Of a stretch of 64,000 bases of DNA, positions 53,297 through 61,385 are shown in pieces. The position numbers and the translations under genes were made by a program. The number at the start of each line of letters is the position of its first letter. The first letter of the stretch is position 1. The stretch covers positions 124,215-188,214 of the forward strand of contig NZ_CANMQT010000006.1 in assembly GCF_947500065.1 (NCBI RefSeq), read 5' to 3'. The stretch is from an uncultured Aquimarina sp. Its GTDB lineage: Bacteria; Bacteroidota; Bacteroidia; Flavobacteriales; Flavobacteriaceae. The notes under the pieces were generated by a model, which was not told the origin of the DNA, did no database searches, and saw only the letters and a program-made list of their open reading frames with translations.

Positions 53297-53743
53297 ATGA
53301 AGAAGGAAGAAGTAGAGAAATTATTGCATGATAAGGTAGAAGAAGGTGAACACATCAGTCCAGTTTTACCAGAAGGAATAAAAAACTATCTTATTGATAT
53401 TGATGGAACAATTACAGAAGATGTTCCTAATGAAGAGCCAGAAAGAATGGTTACTTGCGAGCCATTTCCAGATGCATTGGTGACATTAAATAAGTGGCAT
53501 GAAGAAGGGCATATTATATGTTTTTTCACATCAAGGACAGAAGATCATAGAGAAGTTACGGAGACTTGGCTAGATACGCACGGATTTAAATATCATAGTC
53601 TTCTAATGGGTAAACCAAGAGGAGGGAACTACCATTGGATCGATAACCACTTAGTAAAAGCTACTCGTTATACCGGTAAATTTACTGAATTAGTGGAAAG
53701 AGTAGTTACTATCGAAGTTTTTGACGACGGTAAACACGATTAA
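53297..53743 (+). CDS. HAD superfamily phosphatase-like protein
   Basis: A 148-residue HAD protein. Motif I is LIDIDGTITED (nucleophile and acid aspartates), motif II is ICFFTSRTEDH and motif III is the GKPRGGNYHWIDNHL block with its lysine and aspartate. Relatives are often labelled phosphoheptose isomerase in annotation, which does not fit these motifs. The gene lies between the two Fe-S genes, which is unusual; it may act on a phosphorylated metabolite of the same pathway. Spacing to both neighbours is about 65-75 bases. Confidence 0.83.
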   Translation: MKKEEVEKLLHDKVEEGEHISPVLPEGIKNYLIDIDGTITEDVPNEEPERMVTCEPFPDALVTLNKWHEEGHIICFFTSRTEDHREVTETWLDTHGFKYHSLLMGKPRGGNYHWIDNHLVKATRYTGKFTELVERVVTIEVFDDGKHD

Positions 53744-53807
53744 ATATAGATTTTTGGTTTGAGATTTTTTTTAAACTAAAATCATTACATATAAATAGTA
53801 TATACAT

Positions 53808-54599
53808 ATGAGTGAAGCAGTAAAGGTGCCAACAATGGCAGAGTATATGGCTGAAGGTAAAAGGCCAGAAGTTTTATTTTGGGTAGGATGTGCTGGTAGT
53901 TTTGATGACAGAGCCAAGAAGATTACAAAGGCTTTTGTGAAATTACTTCATAGTTCCAAAGTAGACTTTGCTGTATTAGGTACTGAAGAAAGTTGTACAG
54001 GTGATCCTGCTAAAAGATCTGGTAATGAATTTTTATTTCAGATGCAAGCAGTTACCAATATAGAGGTAATGAATGCATATGAAATAAAAAAAGTAGTTAC
54101 AGCTTGCCCTCATTGTTTCAATACATTAAAAAACGAATATCCCGCATTAGGAGGAGATTATGAGGTAATGCACCATACACAATTTCTTAAATCTCTTCTG
54201 GATGAAGGAAGGTTGACCGTAGAAGGTGGTAAATTTAAAGGAAAACGGATTACTTTTCATGACCCTTGTTATCTAGGTAGGGCAAATGATGTATATGAAG
54301 CACCTAGAGACCTTTTAAGAAAATTAGAAGTAGAGCTTATAGAAATGAAGCGTTGCAAACGTAATGGATTATGCTGTGGAGCAGGGGGAGCTCAGATGTT
54401 TAAAGAACCGGAATCAGGTAATAAAGATGTTAATGTAGAAAGAACAGAGGATGCTCTGGAAACAAAACCTGATATCATTGCTGCTGGTTGCCCTTTTTGT
54501 AATACTATGATGACTGATGGTGTTAAAAGCAAAGAAAAGGAAGATAGTATTGAAGTGATGGATGTAGCTGAATTAATTGCAAATGCTCAGGATTTATAA
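53808..54599 (+). CDS. CCG-domain Fe-S oxidoreductase subunit (HdrB/GlpC-like)
   Basis: A 263-residue cysteine-rich protein. It has the CCG-domain pattern twice: FWVGCAGSFDDR with TACPHCFNTL in the first repeat, and HDPCYLGRAND with LCCGAGGAQMF and AAGCPFCNTMM in the second. These bind a special 4Fe-4S cluster in HdrB-like and lactate-utilisation proteins. It is the likely partner of the membrane Fe-S protein at 51898. The reaction is unknown. Confidence 0.9.
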   Translation: MSEAVKVPTMAEYMAEGKRPEVLFWVGCAGSFDDRAKKITKAFVKLLHSSKVDFAVLGTEESCTGDPAKRSGNEFLFQMQAVTNIEVMNAYEIKKVVTACPHCFNTLKNEYPALGGDYEVMHHTQFLKSLLDEGRLTVEGGKFKGKRITFHDPCYLGRANDVYEAPRDLLRKLEVELIEMKRCKRNGLCCGAGGAQMFKEPESGNKDVNVERTEDALETKPDIIAAGCPFCNTMMTDGVKSKEKEDSIEVMDVAELIANAQDL

Positions 54600-54631
54600 A
54601 AGAAGTTTTTATAATATTTAGTACAATAATT

Positions 54632-54668
54632 AAAGAGTTGATATGTTTGTTCATATTAACTCTTTTTT
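54632..54668 (+). terminator. terminator after the CCG-domain gene
   Basis: AAAGAGTT-ATATG pairs with CATAT-AACTCTTT (one mismatched base on each arm), followed by a T run. It lies 32 bases after the CCG-domain gene stop. Confidence 0.8.
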
Positions 54669-54721
54669 GTTGCAACAATTAGAAATAGTTTTTGTTATTT
54701 TAGAAAATAAAAAGAAAGCTG

Positions 54722-55207
54722 ATGTTAGTAGATTTTAATGAACTGTCGGATTCTTCAAGAATTTGGATATATCAAGCCAATAGATCCTTTACTGCAGAGG
54801 AGTTGGAGGAGATTAAAGAAAGATTAGAAACCTTTATTACTCAATGGACTGCGCACGGATCAGACCTAAAAGCTGGGTATGAAATAAAATATAAAAGATT
54901 TATAACTATTGCACTAGATCAGGATATGAATCAGGCAACTGGTTGTTCCATTGATGCTTCTGTTCGTTTTATTCAGAAGTTGGAAAGTGATTATAATGTA
55001 GATTTGATGGATAAGATGAATGTATCCTATAAACAAGGAGAGTTTGTGGCGTATAAATCACTAACCGATTTTAGAAAAATGGCAAAAAACAGATCGGTGT
55101 CTCCGAACACAATTGTGTTTAATAATCTGGTTACTAATATTGCTGAATACAAAACAGATTGGGAAGTTCCAGCCAAAGATAGTTGGCATAACCGTTTTTT
55201 AAACTAG
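54722..55207 (+). CDS. conserved Bacteroidetes protein of unknown function
   Basis: A 161-residue soluble protein with no signal peptide. It contains SRIWIYQANRSFTAEELEEI, FITIALDQDMNQATGCSIDA and GEFVAYKSLTDFRKMAKN. Homologues are often called ABC transporter ATPase in annotation, but it has no Walker A or signature motif, so that name is unsupported. The GCSIDASVRF block is the most conserved-looking part. It starts after a terminator and ends eight bases before the GH3 gene's GTG, so it is probably translated with that gene. Confidence 0.78.
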   Translation: MLVDFNELSDSSRIWIYQANRSFTAEELEEIKERLETFITQWTAHGSDLKAGYEIKYKRFITIALDQDMNQATGCSIDASVRFIQKLESDYNVDLMDKMNVSYKQGEFVAYKSLTDFRKMAKNRSVSPNTIVFNNLVTNIAEYKTDWEVPAKDSWHNRFLN

Positions 55208-55214
55208 ACTTTTT

Positions 55215-58200
55215 GTGCGATATACTTTTACAAAATACTTTTCCTGTATAGTTTTTATTTTATCATTATCTACTTTTTCTCAACAATCTGATACTCTAAA
55301 AATAGCAGCGGCAATTAATGAAAACCAGTCAGATTCTCTTGCGATAGAGCTAAAGAGTGCTATAGTTCCGTTAAACCCTCTTATTGTTAAAGATGAGTAT
55401 CAAGCCCAACGATTATGGGTTGATAGCATTTATAATAAAATGACTTTAAAAGAAAAAATCGGTCAACTATTTATGGTAGATGTTTTTTCTTCAAAACCTG
55501 AAAAAGAAACAGATAAAATAAAGAAACTGATAGAAGAATTTCACATTGGTGGAATTATTTTTTCTAAAGGAGGCCCGCAACGACAAGCTAAATTAAATAA
55601 TGAATATCAAGAACTTTCTGCAGTGCCTTTACTTATTGGTATGGATGCAGAATGGGGGTTAGCTATGCGACTGGATTCTACCAAAGCATTTCCTTGGAAT
55701 ATGACATTAGGAGCTATTCAGGATAATAAGTTAGTAGAAGAAACAGGTAGACAAATTGCTCGGCACTGCAAACGATTAGGTGTTCATATTAATTTTGCTC
55801 CGGTTGTGGATATAAATACAAATCCTAAAAACCCAATTATAGGAAATCGTTCTTTTGGTGAAGACAAGGATAATGTGACAGAAAAAGCATTAGCTTTTAT
55901 GCATGGAATGCAAAAAGAAGGTGTATTAGCTAGTGCTAAGCATTTTCCGGGTCACGGAGATACTGATAGTGATTCTCATAAAACATTACCAACTATTAAT
56001 TTTGATCAAAAAAGAATTGACAGTATAGAGTTGTATCCTTATAGAAAACTGATTGCTGATGGTTTATCTAGTGTTATGGTAGCACATCTTAATATACCTA
56101 GTTTGGAATCTAGATCGGGGTATCCATCTTCAATATCAGAGCACGTAGTAACTGATATTTTACAAGACAGCCTCGGTTTTGAAGGATTAATTATTACTGA
56201 TGCTCTAAATATGAAAGGAGCATCTGATTTTAAGGCTCCGGGAGATATAGATCTTGCAGCTTTCATAGCAGGAAATGATATACTCTTAATATCAGAAGAT
56301 GTTCCGTTAGCATCTCAGAAAATAGTATCCGCCTACTATGCAGGTGAAATTACGGAGAAACGCTTATCGCGCTCTGTAAAAAAGATTTTATTAGCAAAAT
56401 ATAAAGCAGGGCTCCATAAGTATGAACCTGTAAAAACAGAGTATCTTACCGAAGAACTTAATAGCATTGCTAACGAAGTATTACATCATAAACTGGTTGA
56501 GAATTCGCTAACCTTGATCAAGAATGATCGGGCAATTTTACCTGTTAAAAATTTAGACCTCAAAAAAGTGGCTTATGTTTCTCTTGGGGATGATTCTGGT
56601 GAAGTTTTTTTGGAAGAATTAAATAAGTATACTAAAGTAGATTGGGTAAAAGGAAATCAATTACCAGAAATATTAGATCAGTTGCGTAACTATAATTATG
56701 TAATAGTAGGCTTACATAAATCTGATGCTAATCCCTGGAAAGATTATAAGTTTAAGGATAAAGAATTGGTGTGGTTGTATGAAATAGCTAGGCTTAATAA
56801 TACAGTCTTAAGTGTTTTTTCTCGCCCTTATGCAATGTTGGATTTGCAGACCACGACTAATTTTGAAGGTATTTTGATGGCATATCAAAATAGTCCAGTA
56901 GCTCAACAAAAAGCAGCACAATTACTTTTTGGAGCTATAGAAGCAAAAGGAAAACTGCCAGTGAGTTTGGGAGAAGATTTTCCGATAGGAACAGGGCATC
57001 AGACAAGATCTTTAAAACGCCTGACATACGGAATACCTGAAACTGTAGGTATGAATTCTCACAAACTAGAACGTATTGATTCTATAGTAGATATAGCATT
57101 AAGAAATAATATGACACCAGGTTTACAGTTAATGGTGGCCAGAAAAGGCAAGGTAATTTTTAATAAAAATTATGGATATCATACCTATGCAAAATCAAGA
57201 AAGGTTAAAAGTACTGATATCTATGATCTTGCGTCTTTAACCAAAATTCTTTCTACGTTACCATTAACAATGGAGCTTAAAGATAAAGGTATTTTGTCCT
57301 TGGATACCAGAGTAGGAGAGATGTTACCTTCTTTTAAAGATTCTAATAAGAAAGATATTACCATAAGATCCATGCTATCTCATTATGCACGATTAAGGGC
57401 TTGGATTCCGTTTTATTTGAAAACACTAGATACAGTTACCTCTAGACCTGATAAGAAGTATTATAGAAACAAGCGTTCTGATGAGTTCAATATTAAAGTA
57501 ACGGGAAATTTATATTTAAGAAGTGATATGAAAGATTCTCTTATGTTGAGAATTAGAGACAGCGAATTGAGAAATAGGTTGAGTTATAAATATAGTGACC
57601 TTCCTTATTATCTAATGAAATCTTTTATAGAAGAACATTATGGAAATAATATGGATGCATTGACACAACAGCATTTTTATAGAGTAATGGGAGCAAGTAA
57701 TATGGGGTATTTGCCTTTAAATAGATTTGAAAAAAAACAAATTATTCCTACCGAAAACGACCAAGCATATAGAAAAGAAGTTGTGCATGGGTATGTACAT
57801 GATCAAGGAGCAGCAATGTTTGGAGGTATAGGAGGTCATGCAGGATTATTCGCTAGTGCTAATGATGTTACTAAGGTAATGCAGATGTACCTTAATGGAG
57901 GGTATTATGGAGGAAAACAATATATCAACAGTCAGACTATTGAAGAATTTAATACCTGTACATATTGCAATAAAGACGTTAGAAGAGGAGTAGGCTTTGA
58001 TAAACCTCAATTAGGAGATGTAGGACCGACTTGTGGTTGTATTTCTATGAATAGTTATGGCCATAGTGGTTTTACTGGTACATTTACCTGGGCTGATCCA
58101 GATGAAGAGATAATCTATGTATTCCTAAGTAATCGTACGTTTCCGGATTCAGCTAATCGTAAATTAATATCAAATGATATCCGATCGGAGATTCAGAGAT

Positions 58201-58226
58201 TGATATATGAAGCGATAAATTATTAA
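55215..58226 (+). CDS. GH3 beta-N-acetylglucosaminidase-like / beta-lactamase-family fusion
   Basis: A 1003-residue secreted fusion from a GTG start, with a signal peptide ending in STFSQ. Residues 60-590 are a family 3 glycoside hydrolase: KHFPGHGDTDSDSHKTLP near 241 has the NagZ-type His/Asp acid-base dyad, and GLIITDALNMKGA near 326 holds the nucleophile aspartate. Residues 610-1000 are a serine beta-lactamase/esterase domain with the SxxK motif SLTK near 673 and a later YSDLPYYLM and HSGFTG (HxG) block. Such fusions are known in Bacteroidetes and probably work in cell-wall recycling: removal of N-acetylglucosamine plus cleavage of a peptide or ester. It is translationally close to the gene before it. 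Confidence 0.93.
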   Translation: MRYTFTKYFSCIVFILSLSTFSQQSDTLKIAAAINENQSDSLAIELKSAIVPLNPLIVKDEYQAQRLWVDSIYNKMTLKEKIGQLFMVDVFSSKPEKETDKIKKLIEEFHIGGIIFSKGGPQRQAKLNNEYQELSAVPLLIGMDAEWGLAMRLDSTKAFPWNMTLGAIQDNKLVEETGRQIARHCKRLGVHINFAPVVDINTNPKNPIIGNRSFGEDKDNVTEKALAFMHGMQKEGVLASAKHFPGHGDTDSDSHKTLPTINFDQKRIDSIELYPYRKLIADGLSSVMVAHLNIPSLESRSGYPSSISEHVVTDILQDSLGFEGLIITDALNMKGASDFKAPGDIDLAAFIAGNDILLISEDVPLASQKIVSAYYAGEITEKRLSRSVKKILLAKYKAGLHKYEPVKTEYLTEELNSIANEVLHHKLVENSLTLIKNDRAILPVKNLDLKKVAYVSLGDDSGEVFLEELNKYTKVDWVKGNQLPEILDQLRNYNYVIVGLHKSDANPWKDYKFKDKELVWLYEIARLNNTVLSVFSRPYAMLDLQTTTNFEGILMAYQNSPVAQQKAAQLLFGAIEAKGKLPVSLGEDFPIGTGHQTRSLKRLTYGIPETVGMNSHKLERIDSIVDIALRNNMTPGLQLMVARKGKVIFNKNYGYHTYAKSRKVKSTDIYDLASLTKILSTLPLTMELKDKGILSLDTRVGEMLPSFKDSNKKDITIRSMLSHYARLRAWIPFYLKTLDTVTSRPDKKYYRNKRSDEFNIKVTGNLYLRSDMKDSLMLRIRDSELRNRLSYKYSDLPYYLMKSFIEEHYGNNMDALTQQHFYRVMGASNMGYLPLNRFEKKQIIPTENDQAYRKEVVHGYVHDQGAAMFGGIGGHAGLFASANDVTKVMQMYLNGGYYGGKQYINSQTIEEFNTCTYCNKDVRRGVGFDKPQLGDVGPTCGCISMNSYGHSGFTGTFTWADPDEEIIYVFLSNRTFPDSANRKLISNDIRSEIQRLIYEAINY

Positions 58227-58278
58227 GTAAAATTATTAAGTAAAATTATATCAGATTAAAATTTATTAATTAAAAAAA

Positions 58279-59181
58279 ATGAATACAAAAGTTTCAGAAA
58301 ATGGGCCAATCTTTTCGAGAGTTGTAGCTGGATGTATGAATTGGGGAGAATGGGGAGCTAACTTAGAAACAAATCAAGCTCAGCAATTAATAGAAGATTG
58401 TCTATCAATAGGTGTAACTACTTTTGATCATGCAGATATTTATGGACATTATACAACAGAAACTTTATTCGGTAATGCTATCAAAGATAAAAGCTCATTG
58501 AGAGAACAAATGCAACTAGTCACAAAATGTGGTATTCGTTTGGTAACTCCCAATCGACCTGAAAATCAGATTAAATCATACAAGACCTCTAAAAAATATA
58601 TAATAGCATCGGTAGAACAGTCACTAAGGAAGTTACAAACAAATTATATAGATATGTTATTGATTCATAGGCCTAGTCCTCTTATGAATCCTTCAGAGAT
58701 TGCAGAAGCTTTCGAAGAATTAAAATTAAGTGGTAAAGTACTTCATTTTGGAGTATCTAATTTTACTACTTCTCAGTTTGAGATGTTGGACGCTTTTTTT
58801 CCGTTACAAACAAATCAAATAGAAATTTCACCACTACAGTTGACACCATTTATTGATGGTTCTTTGGATCAATGCATAAAACATAGGATAAAACCTATGG
58901 CATATTCTACGTTGGCTGGTGGAAGGTTTTTCTCAAAAGAACCTAGTGATAAGGTTTTAAGAATTAATAAAGTAGTTCATGATTTAGGAAATAAATACAA
59001 TGTATCCGCTGATCAGGTGTTGACAGCTTGGCTATTAAAGCATCCTTCCGGAATATTGCCTATTATCGGATCTACTAAAATAAATCGTATTCAGTCTGCT
59101 ATGGATTCGTTATCACTTCAGATTACAGATGAAGAATGGTTTAAGATCTGGGAAGCTGCGACGGGCAAGGAGGTAGCTTAA
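58279..59181 (+). CDS. aldo/keto reductase
   Basis: A 300-residue TIM-barrel NADPH reductase of the YdhF-like group. GVTTFDHADIYGHYTTETLF holds the catalytic aspartate and tyrosine, MQLVTKCGIR the lysine and MLLIHRPSP the histidine. IIGSTKINRI near the end belongs to the NADPH-binding loop. It reduces aldehydes or ketones; the physiological substrate is unknown. It is a single gene following the GH3 fusion by about 50 bases. Confidence 0.93.
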   Translation: MNTKVSENGPIFSRVVAGCMNWGEWGANLETNQAQQLIEDCLSIGVTTFDHADIYGHYTTETLFGNAIKDKSSLREQMQLVTKCGIRLVTPNRPENQIKSYKTSKKYIIASVEQSLRKLQTNYIDMLLIHRPSPLMNPSEIAEAFEELKLSGKVLHFGVSNFTTSQFEMLDAFFPLQTNQIEISPLQLTPFIDGSLDQCIKHRIKPMAYSTLAGGRFFSKEPSDKVLRINKVVHDLGNKYNVSADQVLTAWLLKHPSGILPIIGSTKINRIQSAMDSLSLQITDEEWFKIWEAATGKEVA

Positions 59182-59692
59182 TTTTTTAATTTAAAATTTA
59201 CGAAAACACGTTTCCATATCCATTTAGAGCTGTTCTGAAACGATCAAGTATAAGGATGAGTGGGTATTATTAACCTTTGTATGGCGCTAATTCACTTCAA
59301 TTAAAAATATTTCAAAAAAAAAGGAGAAGTAGAGGTAACAAAAGTAATCTTAAAGACACTAATGTGTAGTAAAAGTCATGTTTGATGATTATGGTAGGCA
59401 TTTAGTCAAATAGACAATTACTAAGAAATCAATGGCTACGAGTATATAAGGGGTATGTATACCGTAGCCAGATTTTGCTTCAGAAGAGTAGTGATACCTA
59501 AAGAAATTGTGAATAACTATGCGTGCATTGTTAATAAATTATGGTTAAACCATTTTTTTATTAATTTTTTTGTGTACATTTATCAAGCTTAACAAATGAT
59601 CTTTATGTGATTTTATTCAGGAATAAGTAAAATCATAATGTACTAAAAAACAACCGCAAATCGTCATTACTTTAAACCTCACAACCCCTCCA
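59182..59692. other. gene-free stretch of about 510 bases
   Basis: No coding frame or RNA gene is supported. The only clear structure is the hairpin at 59433-59470. The remaining sequence is AT-rich and does not contain an exact TAnnTTTG element next to the start at 59693. It could hold the 3' end of the aldo/keto reductase transcript and the promoter of the orphan kinase-like gene. Confidence 0.5.
59433..59470. repeat. 38-nt hairpin
   Basis: TGGCTACG (59433-59440) pairs with CGTAGCCA (59463-59470), and after a bulged A, GTATA (59442-59446) pairs with TATAC (59458-59462). A short GATTTT follows. It may be a terminator-like or structured element, but has no long T run. Confidence 0.55.
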
Positions 59693-60145
59693 ATGAATAA
59701 CTATAAACTTACGATCATCGGATTGGTGATATCCGGATTCGTTTATTTTTCAGCTATTTTCCTAGAACTAGACCTTTTTGAACAAGTATTGGCATTTTTG
59801 TCAAGTATAGAACAGTTTGAGTTTGATGAGTTTATTATCCCTATACTTATATTTTCTGTTTTTTTTGTATTTGATATGCGCAGACGGGTTAAAGAAATCA
59901 AATTAGAAAATGCAAAGTTGAAGATTTATAAAGCAATGCTGTCTTCTAGTCATCATATCTTAAATAATTTTATCTACCAGATGGATATATTTAAGATCAC
60001 TGCAGAAGATACTCCTGGTTTTGATGCTAAGACATTGTCCTTTTATGAAGATATTATAAGCAATACTTCGCATCAGATTTATTCACTTAGTAATCTTTCT
60101 AGTATAGATGAATATTCCATACGAACGTCTGTAATGACTGGTTAA
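59693..60145 (+). CDS. orphan membrane protein resembling the N-terminal half of a histidine kinase
   Basis: A 150-residue protein with two hydrophobic helices (residues 6-28 and 46-62). A helical part follows: MRRRVKEIKLENAKLKIYK, then SSSHHILNNFIYQMDIFK. The HHILNNFxxQ stretch resembles the phosphoacceptor helix of some Bacteroidetes kinases and the second helical half (ISNTSHQIYSLSNLS) fits a DHp-like hairpin. There is no ATPase domain and no room for one before the stop. It may be a truncated kinase or a phosphotransfer or anti-kinase protein. I could not name a family. Confidence 0.6.
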   Translation: MNNYKLTIIGLVISGFVYFSAIFLELDLFEQVLAFLSSIEQFEFDEFIIPILIFSVFFVFDMRRRVKEIKLENAKLKIYKAMLSSSHHILNNFIYQMDIFKITAEDTPGFDAKTLSFYEDIISNTSHQIYSLSNLSSIDEYSIRTSVMTG

Positions 60146-60287
60146 TAACTATTGTTATAATTCTTTACTCCTTAATTTCTGAATAGTATGACTTCAAAGA
60201 CATTTTAGATTGTAAATTTAATTTGTTTGTGACTTTAGAATGTAAGTGTATGCTGTTTTTATCGACTTTAGGTTCAAAATAATAGTA

Positions 60288-60419
60288 ATGGAGATTATCG
60301 AATATTTAATGGGAAGAGGAGGATTTGCACTATTAGCACTCTTTGCTGTAGTAATTGTATTGTATAATAGGATAAAAGCAAGACGAGCATTTAAGGTTCC
60401 TTCTAAGAAGAAAAAATAA
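60288..60419 (+). CDS. 43-residue membrane protein
   Basis: A small gene, ATG at 60288 and TAA at 60417-60419. Residues 12-26 are one hydrophobic helix (GGFALLALFAVVIVLYN), preceded by MEIIEYLMGR and followed by a strongly basic tail ending KVPSKKKK. It is single-pass and would orient with the tail in the cytoplasm. A terminator follows 17 bases later. Its size and clean helix make it likely to be real; the function is unknown. Confidence 0.6.
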   Translation: MEIIEYLMGRGGFALLALFAVVIVLYNRIKARRAFKVPSKKKK

Positions 60420-60436
60420 GTAATCTATTTATATAA

Positions 60437-60475
60437 AACAAAAGAGTTATACGGTTAGTATAACTCCTTTGTTTT
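60437..60475. terminator. terminator after the small membrane protein
   Basis: ACAAA-GAGTTATAC and GTATAACTC-TTTGT pair around a five-base GGTTA loop (one mismatch), with a T run at the end. It serves the small gene at 60288 and may also terminate the minus-strand leader peptide gene at 60498. Confidence 0.75.
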
Positions 60476-60497
60476 TAATTAAAAACAGTAACTTTTC

Positions 60498-60692
60498 TTA
60501 GTTAAACTGACATACCTTGTATGATGAAAAAGGAGAGTATCTACAAGAAACATCTCCAGGCCCTAAAAATGGAGACATATTCCAGCAGTCTGCGTTACTA
60601 TTACATCGTCTGCCTCCAATGTTTCCTCCATTGATTTCTTTTTGTTGTTCTTTGCTTAAAGAAGTCCCTAAATTTTTAATTTCTTTGATCAT
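60498..60692 (-). CDS. double-glycine-leader cysteine-rich peptide (RiPP or bacteriocin-like precursor)
   Basis: A 64-residue peptide. The leader MIKEIKNLGTSLSKEQQKEI ends in NGG, a double-glycine cleavage site; LSKEQQKEI resembles the -LSxxELxxIxGG leaders of bacteriocin precursors. The part after GG is rich in glycine, serine and arginine with four cysteines: two in RRCNSNADCW, one in VSCRYS and one in KVCQFN. That makes two disulfides, or thioether or other modifications, possible. No peptidase-containing ABC exporter or modifying enzyme is found nearby in the window. A consensus-like promoter lies upstream. It is a good candidate for a secreted peptide exported by a distant C39 exporter. 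Confidence 0.7.
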   Translation of the reverse strand: MIKEIKNLGTSLSKEQQKEINGGNIGGRRCNSNADCWNMSPFLGPGDVSCRYSPFSSYKVCQFN

Positions 60693-60743
60693 AATGTGAA
60701 AAATTTATAAGTTATATCTCTAATATAAATTCTTCAGGACAGG

Positions 60744-60771
60744 GAAAGCTAATTTTGTGGAGGTTCGTCAA
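60744..60771 (-). promoter_or_regulatory. promoter of the double-glycine peptide gene
   Basis: On the minus strand TTG (60769-60771) is followed 17 bases later by TAGCTTTC (60744-60751), which matches TAnnTTTG except in the last base. The ATG ends 51 bases downstream at 60692. Confidence 0.45.
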
Positions 60772-60838
60772 AAAAATGTGGACGAACGTATGTAAATAAT
60801 GTTAAAATTTAATTAATCTCTCTTTTTGTATAGAAAAA

Positions 60839-61384
60839 CTACGAGGATTTTTTTTCGAAAAAACTAAAGACTGACCCTCCATATTTACGAGAGTTACTAA
60901 AATTAGCAGCATCATCTAGTTTGGTGTGTTTAGAGTGTTCTATGATCAAAACACCATCTTCATTCAGTAAATCGTTTTCAAAAACCAATTCAGCTATTTT
61001 AGTGAATTGCTCATTTGTAAAATCATAAGGTGGATCTGCAAAGATGATATCAGATTTTCTTTTTACCTTTTCTAAGTAACGATACACATCACTTTTAATC
61101 GTCTCAATATTGAAATCAAGTTCTTTGGCAATACTTTTTATATACCCTACACATCCATAGTTAGTATCCACTGATGTGATTTGTTCCGAACCACGAGAGG
61201 CAAATTCGTAGCTTATATTACCGGTTCCCGCAAATAGATCAAGTAAAGTTACTTGAGAAAATACGTAATGATGATTAAGGATGTTAAATAATCCTTCTTT
61301 TGCCATGTCTGTTGTAGGTCGTACAGGTAGTTTTTTAGGAGCCTGTAATCGTTTTCCTTTATATTTTCCGGAGATAATTCGCAT
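60839..61384 (-). CDS. rsmD: 16S rRNA (guanine966-N2)-methyltransferase
   Basis: A 181-residue RsmD-family methyltransferase. It begins MRIISGKYKGKRLQAPK, the family's typical RNA-contact start. LLDLFAGTGNISYEFASRG is the SAM-binding motif and FADPPYDF is the catalytic D/N-PP-Y loop. It methylates N2 of guanine 966 in 16S rRNA. It lies one base after the DUF3822 gene stop on the same strand. Confidence 0.94.
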   Translation of the reverse strand: MRIISGKYKGKRLQAPKKLPVRPTTDMAKEGLFNILNHHYVFSQVTLLDLFAGTGNISYEFASRGSEQITSVDTNYGCVGYIKSIAKELDFNIETIKSDVYRYLEKVKRKSDIIFADPPYDFTNEQFTKIAELVFENDLLNEDGVLIIEHSKHTKLDDAANFSNSRKYGGSVFSFFEKKSS

Positions 61385-61385
61385 A

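Noticed and set aside
54722..55207. ABC transporter ATPase
   Set aside because: No nucleotide-binding motifs are present, so I kept it as a protein of unknown function.
58218..58250. Tandem 13-base repeat (ATTATTAAGTAAA) at the end of the GH3 fusion
   Set aside because: Two copies and a bit, AT-rich and overlapping the stop codon; most likely simple slippage without a function.
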